8,940 nt of DNA from Candidatus Nomurabacteria bacterium (GTDB lineage: Bacteria > Patescibacteriota > Minisyncoccia > Phycocordibacterales > UBA9973). The notes under the pieces are model-generated. The model was not told the origin of the DNA. It saw only the letters and a list, made by a program, of their open reading frames with translations, and did not search any database. The position numbers were made by a program, and so were the translations under genes. This document shows, piece by piece, positions 1 through 5,023 of the stretch (its first letter is position 1; every line of letters starts with the position of its first letter). The stretch is taken from positions 1-8,940 of the forward strand of contig CAIQAW010000026.1 of NCBI GenBank assembly GCA_903869875.1, given 5' to 3'.

Positions 1-1
1 G

Positions 2-73
2 TGCCCCTGGTAGGAATCGAACCTACATCGACGGCTTAGAAGTCCGCTGTTCTATCCATTGAACTACGGGGGC
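2..73 (-). tRNA. tRNA-Arg, anticodon UCU
   Basis: Read on the minus strand this folds as a cloverleaf: acceptor GCCCCCG, D-arm GTTC/GAAC, anticodon loop CTTCTAA giving UCU (reads AGA, probably AGG), a 4-nt variable loop, T-arm GTAGG-TTCGATT-CCTAC, discriminator A. Two stem positions are mismatched, C6 with A67 in the acceptor and A31 with G39 in the anticodon stem, and 27-43 is a G-U pair, so the molecule is weaker than usual. The base after the discriminator is C and the window then ends, so an encoded CCA cannot be judged. The D-arm is identical to that of the tRNA-Arg(GCG) in this window. It follows the pil operon and appears to have its own promoter inside the last codons of that operon. 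Confidence 0.93.
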
Positions 74-109
74 AAAAGCCTGTGCGCCATGTCTGTAAAG
101 CACTGTACT

Positions 110-138
110 AATATAGCACTTTTACTTAGACGGGTCAA
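110..138 (-). promoter_or_regulatory. Promoter of tRNA-Arg(UCU)
   Basis: A -35 box TTGACC (133-138) and a -10 box TATATT (110-115) are separated by 17 nt, with TGC directly before the -10 making an extended -10. This is the best sigma70-type match seen in the window. The -35 lies in the last codons of the small pilus-operon gene, so the promoter overlaps a coding end. Transcription should start near 103, giving a leader of about 30 nt for RNase P to remove. Confidence 0.65.
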
Positions 139-439
139 CAAAGACTGCTTTAGTATTTTGTAGGTCTTGGAGTTTTGCCATACGTCCGTCAAAAAAATCT
201 AGAACCATGTTTGCCTTGTTTGTGTCCACATTTTGGCTTTTACTTACAACAGGCACATACACACCTTCTTTTTCAGAAGTAGTCTTGTTAAAAACATAGT
301 ATGACAAAAAACATGCACCCAGAAAAACTAAAGTAAATAAAAATAAAAACTTAGACCATGGTGGGTGTACGTCTATACCAGACTCTGCGGCTGGTTTTGC
401 AAAACGTATTGGTTTTTTAAAAAGGTCTTGAATTTTCAT
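122..439 (-). CDS. Small one-TM protein at the end of the pil operon
   Basis: I do not recognise the family of this 105-residue protein. A basic N-terminal segment (residues 1-30) is followed by one hydrophobic helix (about 31-50) and a short polar C-terminal part of about 55 residues that should face outward. The helix contains L40-G41-A42-C43, which fits a lipobox, although the 30 residues before the helix are long for a lipoprotein signal. It begins 1 nt after the pilO stop codon, without a Shine-Dalgarno sequence, so it is very likely translated from the pilM mRNA. In proteobacterial clusters this slot holds pilP, a lipoprotein that binds PilN/PilO. The positional analogy is suggestive, but no PilP sequence motif is visible. 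A role in the pilus inner-membrane platform is inferred from context only. Confidence 0.8.
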   Translation of the reverse strand: MKIQDLFKKPIRFAKPAAESGIDVHPPWSKFLFLFTLVFLGACFLSYYVFNKTTSEKEGVYVPVVSKSQNVDTNKANMVLDFFDGRMAKLQDLQNTKAVFVDPSK

Positions 440-440
440 A

Positions 441-1082
441 TTAGTTTGTTGTTTTTGTTGTGTTACTATTTACCACAGGGTCTGTTACATTGTCTAAGAA
501 ACTAAACACGCCCAACGTTATGTCGGCAGTCCATAGCGGGTCAGTTACGGCAGATTTAACTTGTTTTGGTTTTCCGTCTGCACCGACCACTGTAGAAACT
601 AGCCCCCCTGCTGAATCAGGCACCACATCTAAAACAACTTTTTGAACTCTAGAATAAAAAGGCATTTGTTCAATATGTTGTAGGGTAGACATTACCTGCT
701 GGTAAGTTCCAGATATTTTAAATGTAACTTCTAAGTTTTTTATTTTTGTATTTTTTGTTATACCAACAGAATCTATAGTTATAAGACTACCGTTGTTTGT
801 ACCTATGCTTTCTATGTAACCCAGAAACGGTGCTATTTGGTCTTTTTGTAAGAAAAATTGACTAATTTTTTCTTGTTGCACTTTTGCTAAGGCAACTTTT
901 TGTTTTAGAACACTAACGTCGTGGGCACGTTTAGTTTCTGTGTCTACTAACACACGGTTATCAGCTATAGTTTGGCTGGTTTTCAGAAAAATGTTTACGT
1001 TATACCAATACACAACAGCTATACCCAGTATAATAATGGAAATAGTACTAAGAGAAATAATTGTATAAGTTTTTAATGTCAT
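441..1082 (-). CDS. pilO: PilO-like type IV pilus alignment-complex protein
   Basis: This 213-residue protein has PilO architecture: a short cytoplasmic tail, one TM helix (about 7-27), a heptad-like segment (about 30-75), then an alpha/beta domain with the pattern of the PilO ferredoxin-like fold (for example ISGTYQQVMSTLQHIEQMPF, about 123-142). In known systems PilO pairs with PilN in the inner membrane and links PilM to the pilus machine. The C-terminal stretch after about residue 155 is low in complexity and ends in a Ser/Thr/Asn-rich tail. Its ATG overlaps the pilN stop as ATGA and no Shine-Dalgarno sequence precedes it, which suggests translational coupling. The assignment rests on gene order and architecture more than on sequence motifs, because this family diverges strongly. 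Confidence 0.85.
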   Translation of the reverse strand: MTLKTYTIISLSTISIIILGIAVVYWYNVNIFLKTSQTIADNRVLVDTETKRAHDVSVLKQKVALAKVQQEKISQFFLQKDQIAPFLGYIESIGTNNGSLITIDSVGITKNTKIKNLEVTFKISGTYQQVMSTLQHIEQMPFYSRVQKVVLDVVPDSAGGLVSTVVGADGKPKQVKSAVTDPLWTADITLGVFSFLDNVTDPVVNSNTTKTTN

Positions 1083-1672
1083 AGTGTTGTTGTAATAAGT
1101 ATACTAAAAGTTATATTTTCGCCTTTTACAAAGTCTGAAATAGGTACAGTAACAACACTATATAGTGGGTCTGATTCTAAACTTTTCTGAAAAGCCAACA
1201 GTGCAAGGCGGTTTTTTGCAACCCCACGTATTTCTATATCTGGTTTTGTTACTTCTATAACTGTTTTTTTATTGGCAGCAGGTTTTACAACTTCATTGTT
1301 TGGGCTTCTGGCTTCAAAAGTAATACCCGTTATAGAAACTCCAGCTACGCGGTGTTTAGTCAACGGTATTAAAATATCTGAACTTGGGTAAATTTCTGAA
1401 AATGTTTTTGGAAAAACAGTTAGTTTAGAATTAATGTCGTCTATTGTTGTGTTCATGTTTTTGTCTACTATAAAAGACTCGCTGTTTTTCAAATTTGCTA
1501 CCTCTAGTGCACTACTGGTGGTTTTTGCTTTTAAGAAAAAATAAACTGGCACCAGAAAAATAACACAAACTATTTCTATAAAAAATACGCCCCACAGGAA
1601 GAAAGCTATTTCTTTTAGAACCAATAGGTTATACAGTGACTTCTTTTGTTGTAGTGGTAGTAGGTTTATCAT
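1079..1672 (-). CDS. pilN: PilN-like type IV pilus assembly protein
   Basis: This 197-residue protein opens with MINLLP, the start typical of PilN, whose cytoplasmic N-terminal peptide docks into a groove of PilM. A single TM helix follows (about 22-47), then an extracytoplasmic domain that in known PilN proteins has a ferredoxin-like fold and forms heterodimers with PilO. The conserved NLLP segment and the immediate pilM neighbour make this the best-supported small pilus gene here. The start codon overlaps the pilM stop as ATGA and the stop codon overlaps the pilO start in the same way. No Shine-Dalgarno sequence is visible, so reinitiation by terminating ribosomes is the likely mode of translation. 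Both overlaps use TGA as a stop, which fixes the genetic code as standard. Confidence 0.9.
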   Translation of the reverse strand: MINLLPLQQKKSLYNLLVLKEIAFFLWGVFFIEIVCVIFLVPVYFFLKAKTTSSALEVANLKNSESFIVDKNMNTTIDDINSKLTVFPKTFSEIYPSSDILIPLTKHRVAGVSITGITFEARSPNNEVVKPAANKKTVIEVTKPDIEIRGVAKNRLALLAFQKSLESDPLYSVVTVPISDFVKGENITFSILITTTL

Positions 1673-2751
1673 TGTTTTTGTATAAATGAACTTAATGCCA
1701 GACCAATAGCAGTTACGTAGCCCAAAGACTGGTCTTTTGGTATGTCCGGTACATAGTCTTTGTCTGAACGAATATTAACCCATGCGTCTGTTTGTACAAC
1801 TTGATTTTTTAAACTTGCTGAAAGGTACTCGGCAAAACCAGCCAAATTTGAACTTTGCCCACAAAGCAAGACTTTTTCAACACGTGGTTTAGAATTACCT
1901 TGTTCGTCTGGGTGTGTATGCCAGAAAATATAGTGTTTGTTTATTTCGTCACGCAATATAGAAAGATTGTTTAATAAAACTGCAAACAAATCTTTGTCGT
2001 CGCCGCTACGTAGTAGTCCACGTTCACGTTTTAACACCTCGGCTTGTTGCATAGAAATATTAAAATGCTTTGCAATAATTTCAGTTTGGGTAGCACCACC
2101 AATGTCAAAAGTGGTAGTAAAAGACACAGTGCCGTTTGTAATAAAAGAAACACCTGTTCTAGTACTACCAAAGTCCAGTACCATATATGTACGCGGGTCG
2201 TTTGGCGCAACAATAGCGCGCGCTATGGCTTGGGCTTCTAGTTCTAGACTTACCACTGTTAAACCTGCTTCTGCCAAAGGTGCTAAATATGCACTAACGA
2301 TAGATTCAGGTACAGCCTGTACCTGCACGGTATAGTTTTCTGGGGTTTCTTTGATTAAATCGTAGTCGAACAATGCGTCTGACGCAGTAATAGGTATGTG
2401 TTCTTCTAATGATAGTTCTATGTTTTGGCGTATATTGCTTGATTCCACTTTTGGTATTTCTAGTTCAAACAAATAAACTTGTTCTTCTGGCAGTGAAACA
2501 TGCACAGTTGAAAACTTATGTTTTTTACGTAGCGCAACTAAAACTTCTTTAAACTGACTTTTATTTACAACCTTACCAGCTGAAACAATACCTGGTGGTA
2601 TTTTTTCTTCTCCGAATTTTTTTAAACTTATTGTTGTGTTTGAACGCACAAGTTCAACAAACCTTATAGACTGATCTGAAATATCAAAACCAACAGAGTC
2701 AAAACTCAAGTAGTGTGGTAATGGAAAAAATCGATCAATGAAACGTGTCAT
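1669..2751 (-). CDS. pilM: PilM, actin-like type IV pilus ATPase-fold protein
   Basis: PilM is a cytoplasmic actin/FtsA-fold protein that binds the N-terminus of PilN and the inner face of the pilus machine. The N-terminal SVGFDISDQSIRFVEL segment and the central YMVLDFGSTRTGVSFI and FDIGGATQTEIIAKHF segments match the nucleotide-binding phosphate loops of the family. The length (360 residues from the chosen start) is normal for PilM. I chose the ATG at 2751 (protein begins MTRFIDRFF) over an in-frame TTG 18 nt upstream, because a good -10 box ends 8 nt before the ATG and the TTG lies upstream of the expected transcription start. It is the first gene of a four-gene operon running to 122. Motor and pilin genes (pilB, pilC, pilT) are not in the window. 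Confidence 0.95.
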   Translation of the reverse strand: MTRFIDRFFPLPHYLSFDSVGFDISDQSIRFVELVRSNTTISLKKFGEEKIPPGIVSAGKVVNKSQFKEVLVALRKKHKFSTVHVSLPEEQVYLFELEIPKVESSNIRQNIELSLEEHIPITASDALFDYDLIKETPENYTVQVQAVPESIVSAYLAPLAEAGLTVVSLELEAQAIARAIVAPNDPRTYMVLDFGSTRTGVSFITNGTVSFTTTFDIGGATQTEIIAKHFNISMQQAEVLKRERGLLRSGDDKDLFAVLLNNLSILRDEINKHYIFWHTHPDEQGNSKPRVEKVLLCGQSSNLAGFAEYLSASLKNQVVQTDAWVNIRSDKDYVPDIPKDQSLGYVTAIGLALSSFIQKQ

Positions 2752-2759
2752 TACTATAT

Positions 2760-2789
2760 AGTATATCAAAATAGTAACAACACTGTCTA
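2760..2789 (-). promoter_or_regulatory. Leaderless promoter of the pilM operon
   Basis: A -10 TATACT (2760-2765) is preceded by an 18-nt spacer and TAGACA (2784-2789) as -35. Eight nt separate the -10 from the ATG at 2751, so RNA should begin 1-3 nt before, or at, the start codon. No Shine-Dalgarno sequence would fit in such a leader. Confidence 0.6.
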
Positions 2790-2815
2790 TTAAATTTTAC
2801 ACTTTTTTATAAAAA

Positions 2816-3211
2816 TTAGTGCATTGGTGTGCCAGGGGCAACAGGTTTGTTTGGAATTAACAAAACAAGTTCACCTGCATTACCACCTGCGTATAACATA
2901 CCGTTAGATTCTAAGCCCATCATCATTCTGGGTTTTAAGTTTGTAACAAAAGTTGTTTGTATGCCAACTAGTACAGCCGGGTCTGGGTAGTATGTACGTA
3001 TACCAGAGAGTATTTGACGGGGTGCAGCCTCGCCGAAATCAACACTTAGTTTTAGTAATTTGTCTGAACCTTCTATAAATTCAGCAGACAGTATTGTACC
3101 TATGCAGACTTTTATTTTAGCTAGGTCGTCTATGGTTGCATATACTATAGTTTTTTCTTCTACAACAACGGCAACTTCTTCTTTAATTATTTGTTCTGGT
3201 TCAGGATTCAT
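2816..3211 (-). CDS. Free-standing MetG C-terminal-like tRNA-binding protein
   Basis: This 131-residue protein has an acidic N-terminal tail (1-28) and an OB-fold tRNA-binding domain (about 29-131). Family hallmarks are visible: IKVCIGTI opening the barrel, EGSDKLLKLSVDFGE, RQILSGI, NLKPRMMMGLESNGMLYA, and a C-terminal NKPVAPGTPMH segment. This domain is the C-terminal dimerisation/tRNA-binding module of many methionyl-tRNA synthetases and also occurs alone (Trbp111, CsaA, Arc1p-like proteins), where it binds the outer corner of tRNA. Here it is separate, so it may act in trans with a truncated MetG or as a general tRNA-binding chaperone; the window cannot decide. It has its own promoter and is a single-gene unit between yqgF and pilM. 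Confidence 0.9.
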   Translation of the reverse strand: MNPEPEQIIKEEVAVVVEEKTIVYATIDDLAKIKVCIGTILSAEFIEGSDKLLKLSVDFGEAAPRQILSGIRTYYPDPAVLVGIQTTFVTNLKPRMMMGLESNGMLYAGGNAGELVLLIPNKPVAPGTPMH

Positions 3212-3217
3212 TTTTTT

Positions 3218-3246
3218 ACTATATATTACAAAGGTTTAATGTGCAA
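3218..3246 (-). promoter_or_regulatory. Leaderless promoter of the tRNA-binding protein gene
   Basis: A -10 TATAGT (3218-3223) stands 6 nt from the ATG at 3211, with a 17-nt spacer to a weak -35 TTGCAC (3241-3246). RNA should start at or within 1 nt of the ATG. There is no Shine-Dalgarno sequence; only A residues lie between the -10 and the start codon. Confidence 0.5.
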
Positions 3247-3248
3247 TG

Positions 3249-3665
3249 TTATTTTGGCAAAGTGTCTATATAACGTTGCAGTATTACAGCTGCGGCCTTA
3301 GCGTCTGCATGTGCACTTTCAGGTTTTTTAGACTGGTACGCATGTAAAGACTCTTTACCTACACTACCCCGTGCTACAACAGTGCTGAAGAATTCTTTAA
3401 CAAAGACAAATGGTGTGTCTGTTTGTGTAGACAATAGTTCTATAAACTGTTTTGCTTCAGTATGTATAGGGTTATGTACACCACTACTGTTTACAGATTC
3501 GCCTATTACTATTAGGTCTACATTATTTTCTTCTATTGTATTGGCTATGTTTTCTAGGGCGTTTTTAGATTCTATTATGTGTAACGGGCGCGCCAGCATG
3601 CCACTGTCGTCTGACAGTGCTAAACCTATGCGTTTGTGGCCGTAGTCTATACCTAAATACTTCAT
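3249..3665 (-). CDS. yqgF: YqgF/RuvX family resolvase-like RNase H-fold protein
   Basis: This protein has the usual length of the family (138 residues). It opens with MKYLGIDYGHKRIGLALSD, the DxGxxRxG strand that carries the first acidic active-site residue. DLIVIGES (about 50-57) is the second core strand, KEFFSTVVAR is the divergent equivalent of the usual DER(L/F)(S/T)(T/S) motif, and HADAKAAAVILQRYID near the C-terminus carries the last catalytic Asp. Members act on branched nucleic acids: RuvX is described as a Holliday junction resolvase, and E. coli YqgF is tied to 16S rRNA 5' maturation. Which activity applies here cannot be read from sequence. It has its own -10 box 6 nt upstream of the ATG, and the gene ends 37 nt before the next start codon. 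Confidence 0.93.
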   Translation of the reverse strand: MKYLGIDYGHKRIGLALSDDSGMLARPLHIIESKNALENIANTIEENNVDLIVIGESVNSSGVHNPIHTEAKQFIELLSTQTDTPFVFVKEFFSTVVARGSVGKESLHAYQSKKPESAHADAKAAAVILQRYIDTLPK

Positions 3666-3671
3666 AAAATT

Positions 3672-3699
3672 AGTATACCCTGTAGTAGAACTTATACAA
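3672..3699 (-). promoter_or_regulatory. Leaderless promoter of yqgF
   Basis: A -10 TATACT (3672-3677) lies 6 nt from the ATG at 3665, with TTGTAT (3694-3699) 16 nt upstream as -35. The predicted RNA starts at the start codon. The -35 lies inside an inverted repeat (3686-3706). Confidence 0.5.
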
Positions 3700-3706
3700 A
3701 GTTCTA
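3686..3706. repeat. 8-bp perfect inverted repeat over the yqgF -35 box
   Basis: TAGAACTT and AAGTTCTA flank a 5-nt centre. The right arm contains the stop codon (TAG) of the transglutaminase-like gene, and the left arm together with the centre covers the proposed -35 box of yqgF. No T-run follows, so it is a poor intrinsic terminator. It could be an operator, an mRNA 3' hairpin protecting the upstream transcript, or chance. Confidence 0.4.
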
Positions 3707-4468
3707 TATTTTATAAAAATCTTTAACGCTGTGTGTGTATAATGTGTTTTTTATTGGTAAAATATTTTGGAACACTGTCGGGTTTTTAACACCTATTGGA
3801 ACTAACATCATACGCTTATCTTTTAACGGGTTATTTTCTTGGTTAGTGGTATATATCTGACATAACATTGTGTCATAAAAATACATATATTGGCGCATCC
3901 ATTCTATATACTGTTTAATGTTTTCTTGGGTTGGTACAACAGACCCATTAACATGAACAAGTTTTATATCAAAATTATTTTCTATAGCATTACCAAGTTC
4001 AAGTCCTGATAAATAAATATTATTATAAGTAAACATACAACCGGCTTCTACATCTACCATTACCCATTTAGAATTTTCAGGACTCCAAAATTCTAAAACA
4101 ACATGACCGGCACCAATGTCCCTAGTTTCTACGTCACTAGTTTTTAAAGACAATGTTCGGGCTTTTATACCATATGCCCAGCACAAACAAGCAGCAATAA
4201 AACTATATTCTACACAACGAAATGACTGCCCTTGTTTTGCTTCATTGGTAATAGTTATCGGGTCAAAAGAACTTGGTTCGTTCATTCCATCATGCGGAAA
4301 AAGTGTGTGGGCATAACCACAAAGGATTTTTATTTTTTCTATTTCGTCGTTAGTAGTAGACAGGTCAATATTTACAAGTTTTTTTAACTCTACTAAAACA
4401 GGGTGGTTCGGGTCAGAATATGTAAAATTAATATTTAATTCAGTATTTTCTGTGTTGTAGGTTGGCAT
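3704..4468 (-). CDS. Transglutaminase-like superfamily protein
   Basis: This 254-residue protein carries the papain-like transglutaminase core. Cys85 lies in GQSFRCVEYSFIAACLCWAYGI at the head of the helix, His122 in GAGHVVLEFW, and Asp139 in WVMVDVEAG, giving a Cys-His-Asp triad in the usual order and spacing. No signal peptide or TM helix is visible, so it should be cytoplasmic, unlike many bacterial members fused to membrane or secretion domains. The segment after about residue 150 is unfamiliar and rich in Tyr, Asn and Met (for example IKQYIEWMRQYMYFYD). Members are proteases, amidases or crosslinking enzymes, and the substrate here is unknown. It is transcribed alone from a promoter next to the tRNA-associated palindromic region, and nothing in its neighbours indicates its role. 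Confidence 0.82.
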   Translation of the reverse strand: MPTYNTENTELNINFTYSDPNHPVLVELKKLVNIDLSTTNDEIEKIKILCGYAHTLFPHDGMNEPSSFDPITITNEAKQGQSFRCVEYSFIAACLCWAYGIKARTLSLKTSDVETRDIGAGHVVLEFWSPENSKWVMVDVEAGCMFTYNNIYLSGLELGNAIENNFDIKLVHVNGSVVPTQENIKQYIEWMRQYMYFYDTMLCQIYTTNQENNPLKDKRMMLVPIGVKNPTVFQNILPIKNTLYTHSVKDFYKI

Positions 4469-4474
4469 AGGTAG

Positions 4475-4503
4475 ATAATAACATTAATATATTGTGTGGT
4501 CAC
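4475..4503 (-). promoter_or_regulatory. Leaderless promoter of the transglutaminase-like gene
   Basis: A -10 TATTAT (4475-4480) stands 6 nt from the ATG at 4468, with a 17-nt spacer to GTGACC (4498-4503) as -35 (four of six consensus bases). RNA should begin at the start codon. The adjoining upstream DNA is the structured region from 4516. Confidence 0.5.
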
Positions 4504-4515
4504 GAATAATTTTTA

Positions 4516-4631
4516 TCCAGGAATCGGTCACAAGTAAATTTCCTGACGGAAATTTCTCGCGACCCCGGCTCGGTATTTTTGCCTTTCGTTTCACTCAAAC
4601 AAAAATATACCTGCGCCTTTCGATTCCTGGA
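4516..4631. repeat. Branched self-complementary element bounded by T-arm copies
   Basis: The ends (4516-4526 and 4621-4631) form an 11-bp perfect inverted repeat whose core, ccaggaatcg, equals ten bases of the T-arm of the neighbouring tRNA-Arg(GCG). Two further arms can form inside: one from GGTC/GACC (4526-4529, 4561-4564) enclosing aaatttcc-tgac-ggaaattt (4536-4555), the other from ggc/gcc (4567-4569, 4615-4617) leading to ggtatttttg paired with caaaaatatacc across a 2-nt bulge (4572-4581, 4600-4611). The direct repeat gcctttcg occurs at 4581 and 4615. The layout resembles a three-way junction. It has no convincing open reading frame and fills most of the gap between the transglutaminase-like gene and the tRNA. 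It may be a folded RNA or the end of a mobile DNA element. Confidence 0.6.
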
Positions 4632-4680
4632 CGCAATGTACGCAGGTACATTGCTCGAGGGCACAAAATATAAAACACCA
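4619..4680 (+). pseudogene. Inverted partial copy of tRNA-Arg 3' end, split by a palindrome
   Basis: On the plus strand, 4619-4630 (TTCGATTCCTGG, T-loop and 3' T-stem) and 4656-4680 (3' acceptor strand, discriminator and following flank) match the 3' end of tRNA-Arg(GCG) exactly but in the opposite orientation. Between them, exactly at the T-stem/acceptor junction, sit 25 extra bases (4631-4655) containing a perfect hairpin gcaatgtac-gcag-gtacattgc. The copy has no D-arm, anticodon arm or 5' acceptor strand, so it cannot make a tRNA. Confidence 0.75.
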
Positions 4681-4711
4681 TTTTCATGGTGTTTTATATT
4701 TTGTGCCCTCG
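4656..4711. repeat. Perfect 25-bp inverted repeat reaching into tRNA-Arg
   Basis: Arms 4656-4680 and 4687-4711 are perfectly complementary around the 6-nt loop ttttca. The right arm includes the whole 3' acceptor strand of tRNA-Arg(GCG) (4705-4711) and its discriminator. In the precursor RNA this strand can therefore pair either with the tRNA 5' end or with the downstream arm, so 3' trimming and cloverleaf folding compete with a 25-bp hairpin. Confidence 0.9.
4665..4695 (-). terminator. Probable bidirectional terminator after tRNA-Arg(GCG)
   Basis: The inner part of the inverted repeat gives a stem AAAACACCA/TGGTGTTTT followed by TATATTTT, so a hairpin plus U-rich tract appears just after the tRNA. 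The symmetry makes the same structure on the plus strand. The stem is moderately GC-poor and the U-tract interrupted, so efficiency is uncertain. Confidence 0.45.
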
Positions 4712-4775
4712 CCAGGAATCGAACCTGGATCGCCAGTTCCGCAAACTGACGTTCTATCCATTGAACTACGAGAGC
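4704..4775 (-). tRNA. tRNA-Arg, anticodon GCG
   Basis: A complete cloverleaf: acceptor GCTCTCG/CGAGGGC with one T-G pair, D-arm GTTC/GAAC, anticodon stem TCAGT/ACTGG around TTGCGGA (anticodon GCG, reads CGC and CGU), a 4-nt variable loop, T-arm CCAGG-TTCGATT-CCTGG, discriminator A. CCA is not encoded. Most bacteria read CGU/CGC with an ACG anticodon that TadA edits to ICG, so GCG is an uncommon choice. The 5' end is 3 nt from the stop codon of the GIY-YIG gene, no convincing promoter lies between them, and the 3' acceptor strand is part of a long inverted repeat. The tRNA is probably processed from a transcript shared with the nuclease gene. Confidence 0.95.
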
Positions 4776-4778
4776 ATG

Positions 4779-5018
4779 TTAATTTATTTTATCCTTTAAA
4801 AATCTTCTTCCTGACGCACTTTTGAAAAACTTTTCTCTCTTTATTGCTTCATCTAGTTTGTCATATTTTTCAAAATAAGCAACCTCGAATGGCAAATAAG
4901 CTTTGTTTGATTTTGTCATTCCAGAATTATGCTGTTTTAAACGAAAATCTAAATCCTCACAAAAACCTTTGTAGTAAAAATTAGCGATTTTACTTTTTAA
5001 AACATATACATAATACAT
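4779..5018 (-). CDS. Small GIY-YIG family nuclease
   Basis: A complete single-domain GIY-YIG protein of 79 residues. Y3-V-Y5 and Y16-K17-G18 form the signature strands, Arg26 lies in RLKQHN, and the metal-binding Glu62 lies in AIKREKFF, followed by SASGRRFLK, which is typical of the small family abundant in Parcubacteria. All key residues are present, so the enzyme should be able to nick DNA. No extra DNA-binding domain is fused. The gene is wedged between an intact tRNA-Arg (3 nt past its stop) and a second copy of that tRNA's 5' part (ending 5 nt before its ATG), which suggests it sits in, or created, a duplication of the tRNA 5' end. Its 5' untranslated region is made of the tRNA fragment and a GC-rich hairpin; no clear Shine-Dalgarno sequence is visible. 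Being a homing-type nuclease is inference. Confidence 0.92.
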   Translation of the reverse strand: MYYVYVLKSKIANFYYKGFCEDLDFRLKQHNSGMTKSNKAYLPFEVAYFEKYDKLDEAIKREKFFKSASGRRFLKDKIN

Positions 5019-5023
5019 GAATT

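Noticed and set aside
1937..2335. Plus-strand reading frames inside pilM and similar ones inside pilO, yqgF, the transglutaminase-like and two-TM genes
   Set aside because: All are antisense shadows of recognised genes and carry no motifs.
2752..2769. An upstream in-frame TTG start for pilM, adding six residues
   Set aside because: The -10 box overlaps this stretch, so the TTG would lie upstream of the transcript start; the ATG at 2751 fits better.
4516..4711. Integron attC site or array
   Set aside because: The hairpins lack the usual core-site pattern, no integrase is present, and the repeats are explained as tRNA-derived sequence.
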